Assembly (NCBI GenBank): GCA_016744295.1
Contig: JADGEQ010000003.1
Coordinates: 62,001-126,000, forward strand
DNA from: Desulfobacteraceae bacterium
GTDB taxonomy: Bacteria; Desulfobacterota; Desulfobacteria; Desulfobacterales; Desulfobacteraceae
DNA: 64,000 nt
Direction: 5' to 3'
The first letter of the stretch is position 1, and the number at the start of each line of letters is the position of its first letter. This document shows positions 9,340-18,200 of this stretch, piece by piece. The position numbers and the translations under genes were made by a program. The notes beneath the pieces were generated by a model. That model was not told where the DNA came from. It did no database searches and saw only the letters and a list, made by a program, of their open reading frames with translations.

Positions 9340-9873
9340 TTATTCGTTCAGGGTGAACCGCCATTTGCAAAATATATCATCGGGGTGGGGGTCTGGCGGG
9401 GCAAACACGCATTCCACCCGAATGCGATCATCGATCACCCGGGCAAAGCTTTGAAATTCCTTCATGTGCATGTGTTTGCAGACATATTCCCCCTGGCCGC
9501 GTTTGAGGCGGGCCTCCTGGGCCGGGCAGGAGGGCACGGTGATGATTACCTCGTCGGGTGTTTCACAGATCTCGTAGCCCACCAGAATGGTCCAGGGAAA
9601 TCGCTTCAGGGCGTAAACAAAGCCCGGCAGCCCTTTTTGGGGGGCGGGAAATTTTTCCAAAAGATCCTTGGCAGCAAAACCGGCCACCCGGTCCCAGACC
9701 TCTTCATTGATTTTTTCCGCCGTGGTCTGGTCAAAATTTTCGGATATCCGAATAAACCAGAAGGCATCCATGACCCGGTAATTCCATAGCAAAAATTCAA
9801 TATAGGTCAAAAGCTCCTGGTTGTTCATGCCCTTGAATATTTTCAGATCCATTTTGTTATACTCCCGTAGCAT
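9340..9873 (-). CDS. DUF6125-like small protein with C-terminal cysteines
   Basis: 177-residue soluble protein. The C-terminal half has a spaced Cys/His set ([19 protein letters not shown], then HMH, then [19 protein letters not shown]) that I associate with the DUF6125 / L-2-amino-thiazoline-4-carboxylic acid hydrolase-like families common in anaerobes. The assignment is from memory and no enzymatic function is established. The conserved Cys, the PDPHPDD segment and the aromatic residues suggest a metal or ligand site. The gene is transcribed alone and converges with the acyl-CoA synthetase gene. Confidence 0.55.
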   Translation of the reverse strand: MLREYNKMDLKIFKGMNNQELLTYIEFLLWNYRVMDAFWFIRISENFDQTTAEKINEEVWDRVAGFAAKDLLEKFPAPQKGLPGFVYALKRFPWTILVGYEICETPDEVIITVPSCPAQEARLKRGQGEYVCKHMHMKEFQSFARVIDDRIRVECVFAPPDPHPDDIFCKWRFTLNE

Positions 9874-10042
9874 TATGAGCCTCTAGGGTTCATGTATACG
9901 AATATGTTAATTATAAACCGCCGTCAAGTGAATCCAGAAAGAGCCCCTTAACCCGCTATGATATGGGGTACACATTTTTTTTAAAATTGTGTACCATGGG
10001 AATGTTTTAAACCTAGTTTTCCCATCAAACCAGGAGAAAAAA

Positions 10043-10618
10043 ATGCCCTTGTCCTTTCCATCCAAGCATCACGGTAACATCGCCTTTGGTTTTTTTAATA
10101 TTGAGTCGGATATGCTGCTGCTGGAACACTATTTCTTTTTTGCAGACCAATTCTGCGGGTGGATGTGTGAGTTGTCGGACCAGGCGGATACCGCTGATAT
10201 TGGTTTGAATTGTCCGGTTTTTGATATTAGGGATCCCCGTGATATCGGGGATCTTATGGGGGCCATCCATGGAATGCGGTTTACCGGGTTTCTGGGTGAA
10301 ATGTACCGGCTTTTTCCCTTTCCCAAAGATCCCGATGGATTTAAGCAAAATCCCCGGGGTGATCAAACCCGTGAAATCGTTACAGCAGAAATACAAAAAT
10401 TTTCCAAAAGAGACAAGATTCCCCTTCATTTTTTAGGGGACGGCCAGGTACAAATAGGTGCCTATGGATTTGACATGGAGGTATTCCATGATCTGATCCG
10501 ATATGTCTGGCAGGGGGGATATCCCCGGTGGAAAGACGAGATCAGGCCTGTCTGTGTACTGGAGATGAAAGCCTGTATCCAGGCAAGCAATCACCTGTTG
10601 TTTAAAGGGGTATTTTAA
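10043..10618 (+). CDS. Uncharacterised conserved-looking protein
   Basis: 191-residue protein that I do not recognise. The ATG at 10043 is chosen because CAGGAG lies just upstream; an in-frame start at 9989 has no ribosome site. The sequence is rich in aromatic residues (LEHYFFFADQFCGWM) and has acidic segments, but no signal peptide, membrane helix or cofactor motif. It has the look of a cofactor- or ligand-binding domain of about 190 residues. It is a single gene, convergent with the DUF1847 gene. Confidence 0.6.
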   Translation: MPLSFPSKHHGNIAFGFFNIESDMLLLEHYFFFADQFCGWMCELSDQADTADIGLNCPVFDIRDPRDIGDLMGAIHGMRFTGFLGEMYRLFPFPKDPDGFKQNPRGDQTREIVTAEIQKFSKRDKIPLHFLGDGQVQIGAYGFDMEVFHDLIRYVWQGGYPRWKDEIRPVCVLEMKACIQASNHLLFKGVF

Positions 10619-10743
10619 AGGCGCTATTCACCATGAAGGGGAATGAGAACTTCTTCACAAATTTCCCCTGGTGCTTTCCCTACAAGGAGAAAGTGCCATT
10701 TCAAGCTATTGCGGCAATACCAATATCTCTGTTAGGCATCAGA

Positions 10744-11448
10744 TCATGATTTAAGCTCCGGGTGCCTGATCTTCTTATAATAGGATTTTGATTGGTAAAT
10801 GGCTGCCAAAGGATTATGGCCGGTGACACGGTCCTTCACCGCCAGCACTGTGGTCGGAATGTTTGTAAATTTTAAGAACAAGGTATCATGCCCCACACAC
10901 AAGCCCAGGAGGATATTAAAATCAACCTGTTCATGGGTCAGGGCCTTTGCCTGGAATATGGGGTTGCACATGGCCTCATCCGTGCCCTTGTATATCTTTT
11001 CATCATCTGAGATGCCAATGATATCCTTGGAGCTGTTGCCGGCTTTACAGCAAACGGAGGCCACCTCAAACCCGTATCCTGTCAGGATCTCTTCAACAAT
11101 TTTGGCTTCTGCGGCCAGTCCCAAACAAAAGGCAAGCCCAAGCCTTTTATAGCCCATTTTCAAGGCAAATTCACAGGTTTCAACAATCCTGGTTTTGCAC
11201 GGCTGCATAATGTATGGCTCTTGGTCCCGGTTGGCATAGCATTCTGCTTCCTGCAAAGAGGCCTTGTGGGCAAACTCTTTGATATCCGGGGCTTCATACG
11301 CTTTATTGGCCTGTTTTAAAACCTCTTTCCGTGTCAATGTCGGGCATCCCTTACGGCCCTTTCCTTCATCTGAAAAACAAATTCTCTGGGGGATCTCCAA
11401 TTCGCACGACGCACAGGAGGAGGAAATCTTTTTTTTTATATCCTTCAT
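10744..11448 (-). CDS. DUF1847 family metal-binding protein
   Basis: 234-residue soluble protein with an N-terminal Cys cluster (SSCASCELEIPQRIC, later KGCPTL) and further conserved Cys residues (MQPCKTRIVETC, LAFCLGL, VASVCCKAG, LGLCVGHD). This arrangement matches the DUF1847 family, annotated as predicted metal-binding and frequent in anaerobes. The C-terminal part with LAVKDRVTGHNPLAAIY is also typical of that family. The molecular function is not known. It is probably monocistronic; a wobble-paired hairpin-like segment (about 10660-10700) lies between it and the convergent gene and might act as a terminator. Confidence 0.75.
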   Translation of the reverse strand: MKDIKKKISSSCASCELEIPQRICFSDEGKGRKGCPTLTRKEVLKQANKAYEAPDIKEFAHKASLQEAECYANRDQEPYIMQPCKTRIVETCEFALKMGYKRLGLAFCLGLAAEAKIVEEILTGYGFEVASVCCKAGNSSKDIIGISDDEKIYKGTDEAMCNPIFQAKALTHEQVDFNILLGLCVGHDTLFLKFTNIPTTVLAVKDRVTGHNPLAAIYQSKSYYKKIRHPELKS

Positions 11449-11697
11449 CTTTTTCTCCGGCTTTGGGTTAATACACAGATTAATTTGTATGCGAACATTG
11501 TACTGCCGTCAAGAAAGGTTTGAATCACTGAAGTGATTTGTCACGTTTTCCCCAGGCAAATGAATATTTTTCGGATTCCCCCCCACGTGGAATGAAGTGC
11601 AGTATCTTCCCGTAAAAAAAATGATGCTGGACAGATGGTGAACTCGGACCTATTTTGTTGGAAAATAATGTTATTTATGGAGGAAAGCAGTTAACGG

Positions 11698-12318
11698 ATG
11701 TTTGAAACAAAAAAGGGAACCGTTCACATTGAATCAAAATTATCTTTGGATCGAATTCAAGAGCTGGTCCTTGCAACTGACTTCACAACCCATGCCGCGT
11801 ATCGGCCAATATATATAAGTAAAGAGATCCTTGAAGGCGTTGTGGCAAAAGGCGGGAATGTGGCCCTTGCCATTTTGGAAAACAAAACCATTGTTGGGTT
11901 TGCCATACTTGATTGTCCTGATCCAGAAGAACGGTGGGCAAGGTTAAATGAGAACGTTGTTGAGGTCAAGGTTGTTGAAGTGCTCAGAGAGTTTAGAAAC
12001 CATGGGATTGCACGGCACCTTCTTTTTCATCTTCTTTCCGATCCCGGGTTGGAACAAAAAATTATTTGTCTCACTGCATATTCATGGACATGGGATCTTG
12101 AGTCTTTCGGGCAAAGCATTCAGGCCTATAAAAATATGCTGATATCTCTTTATGCGGGTTTCGGATTCATGGAATATCAAACCAACGAGCCCAATATCTG
12201 TTTGAGGCCTGAGAACTTTCTCATGGCACGAATAGGGAAAAATGTTCTTCAAACTATCCAGGAAGCTTTTAAATGGGCTCGTTTCGGATTGAGTCCGGAT
12301 GATTCGTTTGTTCAATAA
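11698..12318 (+). CDS. AcuA-like GNAT acetyltransferase
   Basis: GNAT-fold N-acetyltransferase of 206 residues. The acetyl-CoA pyrophosphate loop appears as REFRNHGIARHLL (about residues 97-109), following the beta-strand VVEVKVVEVL. The segments AYSWTWDLESFG and a C-terminal MARIGKNV recall Bacillus AcuA, which acetylates a lysine of acetyl-CoA synthetase and switches it off. If that holds, acyl-CoA synthetases encoded nearby (7801, 27151, 50792) are candidate targets. No deacetylase gene is seen. The ribosome site GGAGG is rather far from the ATG, so the start is uncertain by a few codons. Confidence 0.65.
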   Translation: MFETKKGTVHIESKLSLDRIQELVLATDFTTHAAYRPIYISKEILEGVVAKGGNVALAILENKTIVGFAILDCPDPEERWARLNENVVEVKVVEVLREFRNHGIARHLLFHLLSDPGLEQKIICLTAYSWTWDLESFGQSIQAYKNMLISLYAGFGFMEYQTNEPNICLRPENFLMARIGKNVLQTIQEAFKWARFGLSPDDSFVQ

Positions 12319-12610
12319 TTGATTCAACGGGTTTCTGCTCAAATTAATTTTTAAGTTTTTTTTGGAAAAAGTATCTGAAATAATAATCTGAAACAATTTA
12401 TTTTCTTCTGTCTCAAAATAGGTTTTGGAAGTACTCAAATTCAAACCAAATCTGAAACAATTGCCGCCATTGGCAAAAATTTAATTGATATAACGCCATC
12501 TTTTCTCCAACCGGTTTCCCTAGAACCAAAAAACGATTGCCAAGGCTTTTCAGACGGCCTGATCTGATTGTACGACTGACAACCATCCACGGAAATTTAA
12601 AAAATTATGC
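12319..12610. other. A+T-rich intergenic region
   Basis: About 290 bases upstream of the catabolic promoter. I see no gene, RNA element or clear repeat here. Confidence 0.5.
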
Positions 12611-12640
12611 TTGACACTCCTTAATTGTATACAGTATACA
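12611..12640 (+). promoter_or_regulatory. Sigma70-type promoter for the carboxyltransferase operon
   Basis: TTGACA (12611-12616) and TATACA (12635-12640) are separated by 18 bp, a near-consensus promoter. Transcription would begin near 12647 and leave a leader of about 80 nt before the ATG at 12729. Confidence 0.75.
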
Positions 12641-12645
12641 ATTAA
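12621..12645. promoter_or_regulatory. Perfect GTATAC-centred operator, likely GntR/FCD binding site
   Basis: A perfect inverted repeat with 12-bp arms, TTAATTGTATAC and GTATACAATTAA, around one central A (12633). It fills the promoter spacer and covers the -10 box, so a bound repressor would block RNA polymerase. GTATAC half-sites are typical of FadR/FCD-type GntR regulators, and one is encoded at 19431. A related site sits at 18134-18153. Confidence 0.8.
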
Positions 12646-12728
12646 GACCGTTTTGCCATAAAAACACTGTAAATTCAATGGTTCATGGCTTTGTGGAAAG
12701 CGGTTTAATCACTAAAAAGGACATTGAT

Positions 12729-14288
12729 ATGGCTGAAAAAACCCACGAAAAAGAACTTGAGCGATTAAAGGAACTTCAGCAAAAAGCTTCCATGGGGGGC
12801 GGAGAAAAGGCCATTGACCGCCATCACTCCCAGGGCAAACTCACAGCCCGGGAACGCCTTGACCTCCTATTTGATTCCGGCAGCTTTGTCGAATTAAATG
12901 ATCTTGCCGAAAGCCAGTGTATGGATTTTGGCATGGAAAAAAGAAAGGTTCCAGGAGACGGTGTTGTCATCGGATACGGCACAATTGACGGGCGAACCAG
13001 TTTTGCCTATGCCCAGGATGCAACCGTTCTGGGCGGATCTGTCGGAACCATACACGGACAGAAAATCTGTCGGATTATGGATGAGGCCTTAAAGGTTAAA
13101 GCCCCGCTGATCGGTTTGAATGATTCAGGTGGCGGCCGACTTCATGAAGGCTTTTTTGCTTCCAAGGGTGTGGCCGGCATGTTTTTGCGGAACACGGCCG
13201 CTTCCGGGGTTATCCCCCAGATATCCTGTATCATGGGACCCTGCGCAGGTGTTTCCGTTTATTCACCCGCTTTGACCGATTTTATTATCATGATCAAAGG
13301 ACAAAGCCAGATGGTCATCACCGGCCCCAAAGTTATCAAGGATGTCACAGGAGAAACGGTTTCTCTGGAAGATCTTGGCGGATCTGATGTCCACAGCCAG
13401 GTTACGGGCCAGGCCCATTTTGTTACAAAAGATGACCAAGAGAGTATTCAACTGATCCGGTATCTCCTGGGGTTTTTACCGTCCAATAATGATGAATCCC
13501 CTCCCTGTTTTGAGTGTACAGATGACCCGGATCGGAAAAACCATGTTCTTACCGACATTGTACCGGCTAATTTCAAGCGTGCCTATGACATGCACCGGGT
13601 GATCACCGAGGTGGTGGACAACAAAGAATTTTTAGAGATCCTGCCTGAATTTGCCCCCAACATTATCACGGGCCTTGCCCGTATGGAGGGAAATAGTGTG
13701 GGTATTGTCGCAAATCAACCCTCTCTTATGGCCGGTTGCCTGGATTATAATTCCTCTGATAAAGCTGCTCGATTCATTCGGTTTTGTGATTGTTTTAATA
13801 TTCCACTGATCAATTTAGTGGATGTTCCGGGATATTTTCCCGGAGTTAAGCAGGAACAGGCCGGCATTATCCGACATGGTGCCAAAATGCTTTACGCATA
13901 TGCAGAAGCCACTGTACCCAAAATAACCCTTGCGTTGAGAAAAGAATACGGCGGTGCCGTCATGGCCATGTGCTGTGACGGAATGGGCGTGGATTTGATG
14001 CTGGCATGGCCGGTTGCCCAACTGGTTGTTTTGGATACAGCCGCAGCGATCAACATTATCTATCGAAAAGAAATCATGGCCGCCAAAGACCCCAAGGCGT
14101 TTAAAGCAGAAAAAATTGCAGAATATGATTATAAATATTCCAATCCCTTCCACGCGGCATCCAATATGCTGGTTGACCGCGTTATTGAGCCGGAAGAGAC
14201 CCGGAGCCAGATCGTAAAAGGCCTTCGAATGCTCAAAAATAAAAAACGACCGGAACCATTCAGAAGACATGGCAATATACCATTGTAA
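12729..14288 (+). CDS. Acyl-CoA carboxylase carboxyltransferase-type subunit (possible malonyl-CoA-thioester decarboxylase)
   Basis: 519-residue protein with both halves of the biotin-dependent carboxyltransferase fold, as in PccB/MmdA. N-terminal motifs include HHSQGKLTARERLDLL and NDSGGGRLHEG; C-terminal motifs are DVPGYFPGVKQEQAGIIRHG and an AWPVAQ segment. The usual AYIAM-like loop is altered to AVMAMCCDG. No biotin carboxylase, biotin carrier or membrane decarboxylase subunit is encoded in the window. In this context it may remove the carboxyl group of an alkyl- or aryl-malonyl-CoA made by the mutase (21558). The ATG at 12729 has AAGG upstream; an in-frame ATG at 12678 has no ribosome site. 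It is the first gene of the locus, under the 12611 promoter. Confidence 0.85.
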   Translation: MAEKTHEKELERLKELQQKASMGGGEKAIDRHHSQGKLTARERLDLLFDSGSFVELNDLAESQCMDFGMEKRKVPGDGVVIGYGTIDGRTSFAYAQDATVLGGSVGTIHGQKICRIMDEALKVKAPLIGLNDSGGGRLHEGFFASKGVAGMFLRNTAASGVIPQISCIMGPCAGVSVYSPALTDFIIMIKGQSQMVITGPKVIKDVTGETVSLEDLGGSDVHSQVTGQAHFVTKDDQESIQLIRYLLGFLPSNNDESPPCFECTDDPDRKNHVLTDIVPANFKRAYDMHRVITEVVDNKEFLEILPEFAPNIITGLARMEGNSVGIVANQPSLMAGCLDYNSSDKAARFIRFCDCFNIPLINLVDVPGYFPGVKQEQAGIIRHGAKMLYAYAEATVPKITLALRKEYGGAVMAMCCDGMGVDLMLAWPVAQLVVLDTAAAINIIYRKEIMAAKDPKAFKAEKIAEYDYKYSNPFHAASNMLVDRVIEPEETRSQIVKGLRMLKNKKRPEPFRRHGNIPL

Positions 14289-14305
14289 TTAAGGGAGATA
14301 CTTCT

Positions 14306-15451
14306 ATGGATTTTAGACTGACCAAAGAACAAAAATATATTCAAAAAGCGGCCCGGGAATTTGCACGGGGGGAACTGGCACCTGTTGGCCGGGAATTTGA
14401 TTTAAATGAAACCTATCCTGCAGACATTGTTAAAAAAGCAAGAGAGCTTGACTTGATCGGGCTTTTCATTCCTGAAAAATTCGGAGGGCCGGGACTGGGA
14501 TATCTGGAACAGGCCATTGTATTGGAAGAACTGTGGAAGGTTGATCCCGGGATCAGCCAGCAGCTTTGCTCCCTGACCTTTGGTGCAGAAGAGTTTCTTC
14601 TGTTTGGAACCGATGAACAGGGTAAAAAATTTCTGGACCCTATTTTTACCGGTGATGCGGTCATGGGATTTGCCATCACCGAGCCGGATGCCGGATCCGA
14701 CACACTTTCCGCTTCAACCCTGGCCGTTAAAGAAGGCAATGAGTGGGTCATTAACGGATCAAAGGTCATGATTGGAAACGGCACCAGGGGTACCTTTATG
14801 CTCATTTTTGCCCTCACCGATCCCGATGCCAAATCCAGTGGAAAACGCCATAGTATCTTTATTGTTGAAACAGACCGCCAAGGATATACAGCCGAGCCCA
14901 TGCATGGCAAAATGGGACTGCGATGCTCAGATACAGCCGCCATTTATCTGAACAATGTCCGTGTACCCGAAGAAAACCTTCTTGGAAAACAAGGCAATGG
15001 GTTTCACCAATTAATGGCATTCTTTGACAGAAGTCGCGCCTATGTCAGTGCCCATGGGGTCGGCCTTGCCCAGGGGGCATTGGATATGGCCGTCAAACAT
15101 ATAAAAGACAGAAAACAGTTTGGAAAACCCATTGGCAGTTTTCAGGGCGTTCAGTTTAAAATTGCAGACATGGCTGTTAAAGTTGAACTTGCCCGAAATA
15201 TTATGTACAAGGCCGCATGGCTTCTGGACAATGGCACCCCCGATACCCATGTAACAGCAATGGCAAAAATGTATGCTGCCCGCATCGCCGTGGAAGTTGT
15301 TGATGAAGCATTGCAGCTTCATGGGGGGTATGGCTATTTTGATGACTATGACATTGAACGGTTTTACCGGGCGGCCAAAGTTCTTGAAATTTATGAAGGT
15401 GCCAAGGAAATTGAAAAAATGATTATCGGCCGAACCATTATTGGCCTATAA
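14306..15451 (+). CDS. Acyl-CoA dehydrogenase
   Basis: FAD-dependent acyl-CoA dehydrogenase of 381 residues, full family length. It has the mid-domain motif GFAITEPDAGSD, the helix DRKQFGKPIGSFQ, the FAD/dimer motif LQLHGGYGYFDDYDIER and, near the C terminus, YEGAKEIEKM with the glutamate that normally acts as catalytic base in YEG. It would oxidise an acyl-CoA to the 2,3-enoyl-CoA, passing electrons to ETF. In the proposed pathway it would act on 2-aminophenylpropionyl-CoA or a related aryl-propionyl-CoA; that substrate is inference. It lies 17 bp behind the carboxyltransferase gene. Confidence 0.92.
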   Translation: MDFRLTKEQKYIQKAAREFARGELAPVGREFDLNETYPADIVKKARELDLIGLFIPEKFGGPGLGYLEQAIVLEELWKVDPGISQQLCSLTFGAEEFLLFGTDEQGKKFLDPIFTGDAVMGFAITEPDAGSDTLSASTLAVKEGNEWVINGSKVMIGNGTRGTFMLIFALTDPDAKSSGKRHSIFIVETDRQGYTAEPMHGKMGLRCSDTAAIYLNNVRVPEENLLGKQGNGFHQLMAFFDRSRAYVSAHGVGLAQGALDMAVKHIKDRKQFGKPIGSFQGVQFKIADMAVKVELARNIMYKAAWLLDNGTPDTHVTAMAKMYAARIAVEVVDEALQLHGGYGYFDDYDIERFYRAAKVLEIYEGAKEIEKMIIGRTIIGL

Positions 15452-15607
15452 AACCCTTTAAACAGAGTCGTATTCGGTCTTTTAAACTGGCTTTAGCGTT
15501 ACCCTTGCTCACCCACTGACCTGTTCTCAATGCTGTCTGATCTTGATTTCTCTTTGGTTATTAAAAATAAGATGTTCCATTAATCTATTTATTTTAAGGA
15601 TCAAACC

Positions 15608-17464
15608 ATGAAAGAAGAGTTTTTATTAGGAAACGGAGCCTTGGCCATCGGTCTTCTCGAAGCCGGCTGTCAAATCATGACCTCTTACCCGGGTACCCCC
15701 TCTTCAGAAATTTTACCTGAAGTCGTCCGGTTTGCCAAAGCAAACAAGTTGAACACGGCCATAGAATGGTCTGTGAACGAAAAAGTGGCATTTGACAATG
15801 CATTTGCCGCCGCCATCTCGGGTAAACGCGCTGCCTGCTGTATGAAAATGGTGGGTTTGAATGTGGCTGCTGATTCATTTATGTCAGCGGCATACATCGG
15901 CAATATCGGCGGACTGGTTATTATCTCCTGTGATGACCCGGGGCCCCACTCCTCCCAGACCGAGCAGGATTCCCGTCTGATGGCACGACTTGGCAAGGTC
16001 CCCGTAATGGACCCGGGCAGCCCTGGAGAAGCGCGTGATATGATTAAAGCGGCTTTTGACCTGTCCGAAGAATTCCAGGTGCCGGTGCTTGTCAGGCCCG
16101 CCATCCGGGTATGCCATGCCCGGCAGAATATCAAGTATGATACCCTGGAAAGCAATCTGACAAAAGCCGATTTTAAACGCGAACCCTTCCGGTGGGCATC
16201 CACGCCAAAATTCAGGTTTTTGCAGCACAAGGCCTTAAATGAAAAGCACCTTAAGATTAGTGAAAAATTTGACACCTTTACACCCTTTAATATGAGCACC
16301 AGGGAAAAAGGCAAGTCCTATCCCTTTGGTATTGTCGCAGGAGGAGTGCCGACATCGGTTATTCAGGACATGTTTGAAGATGTTGGCAGAACGGATATCC
16401 CCATTCTCAAATTGGGAGCGCCCTATCCTTTTCCGGAAAAACTGGCTGAAAGCTTCATGGATGTCTGTGATAAAGTTTTGGTGATTGAAGAAACGGACAC
16501 GGTGATTGAATACATGCTCAGGGACCGCCATAAAACACTTGGAAGGTTATCCGGACATGTACCAATGGAAGGCGAACTGGTTCCTGAAAAAATTGAAGGT
16601 GTGATCAACAATGCGTTAATTGGCTGCGGCTTATCACCATTAACCACCAGTGACTGCGGCGCAGAAGCCATGACGCTTGTCGGCGATCTTGAACTTCCCG
16701 TGAGACGACCGACCCTGTGTCCCGGCTGCCCCCACAGGGCCTCTTTTTACGCTATTCGAAAAGCACTTCCAAAAGCGATTTTCCCATCGGATATCGGATG
16801 TTATACCCTTGGCAGCAATCTGGGTGTTGTCGACACCGTACTTGATATGGGCGCCGGTATCACCATGGCATCGGGTTTTTATAATGCCTATATCCAGGAT
16901 AATGTCCAAAAACCAATCGTTGCCACCATAGGTGATTCCACCTTTTTTCATTCAGGTACAACCGGGTTGATGAATGCAGTTTACAATGATTCCAGATTTA
17001 TCCTGGTTATTCTAGACAACCATATCACCGCCATGACAGGCATGCAGCCATCCATTACCCAGGGAGATCTGGTGGATGGCAGAAAAGGCAATCCCATTGC
17101 ATTGGAAACCATTGTCAAGGGTTGTGGCGTTGAGTATCTGAAAGTGGTGGACCCCTTTGATACAAAAAACATGATCCAGACCGTTAAGGATGCTGCAAAA
17201 TACGTGAATGATCCTGGCGGCATTGCCGTTATCATATCACGGCACCCGTGTGTCATTGGGTTTAAGGACACGGCCATACCGGAAAAAATTAAGGTTAGTG
17301 TTTCCGATGACTGTGATGACTGCGGGTTTTGTCACACACGGTTTGAATGCCCTGCCTTGGTTCGGAATGAAGAAGATGAAAAAACGGAGATCAACTCTGT
17401 GCTTTGCGCCGAATGTGGTGTCTGTCTTCAGATCTGTCCGACAAATGCAATTGAAAGAGTGTAA
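15608..17464 (+). CDS. iorA: Indolepyruvate ferredoxin oxidoreductase, alpha subunit
   Basis: Large subunit of the two-subunit indolepyruvate:ferredoxin oxidoreductase. It oxidatively decarboxylates arylpyruvates with CoA to aryl-acetyl-CoA, CO2 and reduced ferredoxin. Order: an N-terminal pyrimidine-binding domain (MTSYPGTPSSEI), a thiamine diphosphate domain (IGDSTFFHSGTTG through LDNHITAMTG), then a two-cluster ferredoxin domain with CDDCGFCHTRFECP and CAECGVCLQICP. Length 618 is normal. The subunit partner iorB follows after 24 bp. In this locus it would convert indolepyruvate from tryptophan transamination to indoleacetyl-CoA, supplying the downstream ring-opening enzymes. Confidence 0.92.
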   Translation: MKEEFLLGNGALAIGLLEAGCQIMTSYPGTPSSEILPEVVRFAKANKLNTAIEWSVNEKVAFDNAFAAAISGKRAACCMKMVGLNVAADSFMSAAYIGNIGGLVIISCDDPGPHSSQTEQDSRLMARLGKVPVMDPGSPGEARDMIKAAFDLSEEFQVPVLVRPAIRVCHARQNIKYDTLESNLTKADFKREPFRWASTPKFRFLQHKALNEKHLKISEKFDTFTPFNMSTREKGKSYPFGIVAGGVPTSVIQDMFEDVGRTDIPILKLGAPYPFPEKLAESFMDVCDKVLVIEETDTVIEYMLRDRHKTLGRLSGHVPMEGELVPEKIEGVINNALIGCGLSPLTTSDCGAEAMTLVGDLELPVRRPTLCPGCPHRASFYAIRKALPKAIFPSDIGCYTLGSNLGVVDTVLDMGAGITMASGFYNAYIQDNVQKPIVATIGDSTFFHSGTTGLMNAVYNDSRFILVILDNHITAMTGMQPSITQGDLVDGRKGNPIALETIVKGCGVEYLKVVDPFDTKNMIQTVKDAAKYVNDPGGIAVIISRHPCVIGFKDTAIPEKIKVSVSDDCDDCGFCHTRFECPALVRNEEDEKTEINSVLCAECGVCLQICPTNAIERV

Positions 17465-17488
17465 CGCTTATCTGATGGAGAAAAAAAT

Positions 17489-18058
17489 ATGAAAACCATT
17501 AATTATATATTAACAGGTCTGGGCGGACAGGGCATCCTTTTTATGACAAAAGTACTGGCCACCACCGCTTTAAATAAAGGATATAATATTCTGGGTGCCG
17601 AAACCCACGGCATGGCCCAACGGGGCGGATCTGTGGTGTCACACCTTCGTGTCGGAGATGCGCGGTCCAGCTTAATCCGGGCAGGAGAGGCGGATTTTCT
17701 GCTGTCCATGGAGGAATCGGAAGCCTACCGGTATCTGCCCTATCTTAAAAAAGGCGGCAAATTATTCGCCAATGCAGCTTCCAATGCATTTCCAAACAAA
17801 AAAACTGTCAATTTTCTGGATAAAAATGGGATTGAATCCCATGCCATGGACGCCGCTAAAATTGCGATGGATTTAGGCTCACCCCGATCTACCAATCTTG
17901 CGATGGTTGCATTTTATTCAGCCTTCGACACAGGTCCCCTAGGAGCGGATAATTTGAGGGCAACGGTGGATCAAATGAGCCCAGGACCTTTTAAGGAGAC
18001 CAATTTGAAGATCTTTGATGCCTGTTATGATACCGGCAAAAAAATGGCAGCCAGATAA
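17489..18058 (+). CDS. iorB: Indolepyruvate ferredoxin oxidoreductase, beta subunit
   Basis: Gamma-type domain of 2-oxoacid:ferredoxin oxidoreductases, 189 residues. It opens with the family hallmark LTGLGGQGILFMTK, followed by GAETHGMAQRGGSV, which contacts the CoA and thiamine side in characterised enzymes. The gene lies 24 bp after iorA with a GGAG ribosome site and is translated with it. A hairpin directly after its stop separates it from the next promoter. Confidence 0.92.
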   Translation: MKTINYILTGLGGQGILFMTKVLATTALNKGYNILGAETHGMAQRGGSVVSHLRVGDARSSLIRAGEADFLLSMEESEAYRYLPYLKKGGKLFANAASNAFPNKKTVNFLDKNGIESHAMDAAKIAMDLGSPRSTNLAMVAFYSAFDTGPLGADNLRATVDQMSPGPFKETNLKIFDACYDTGKKMAAR

Positions 18059-18082
18059 ACCCTGACCTTGCAAGGTCTGGGT
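18059..18082 (+). terminator. Hairpin after iorB, possible terminator or processing stem
   Basis: ACCCTGACCTT and AAGGTCTGGGT pair over 11 bp with one mismatch and almost no spacer (GC), immediately after the iorB stop codon. No T-run follows, so factor-independent termination would be weak. Confidence 0.4.
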
Positions 18083-18117
18083 AACCTTATAATCAGGCTG
18101 TTCTATTGAAAAATATC

Positions 18118-18153
18118 TTGACACGGTACAATTGTATACCGTATACCGTATAC
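18118..18153 (+). promoter_or_regulatory. Promoter with three iterated GTATAC half-sites before the CoA transferase/GntR operon
   Basis: TTGACA at 18118-18123 is followed after 18 bp by TATACC (18142-18147). GTATAC occurs at 18134-18139, 18141-18146 and 18148-18153, each one base apart (7-bp period), giving two overlapping GTATAC-N-GTATAC operators like that at 12627-12639. This fits autoregulation by the GntR protein encoded second in the operon. Confidence 0.75.
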
Positions 18154-18200
18154 TATGCTTTGTGCAATTATTCATAATCCATTTATAGATGGAGATCCAT

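Noticed and set aside
9893..9900. Single GTATAC upstream of the DUF6125-like gene as a further GntR site
   Set aside because: Only one half-site without symmetry; single copies also occur at random within genes.
12678..12728. Upstream in-frame ATG of the carboxyltransferase gene
   Set aside because: No ribosome site; the ATG at 12729 has AAGG at good distance and gives the usual family N terminus.
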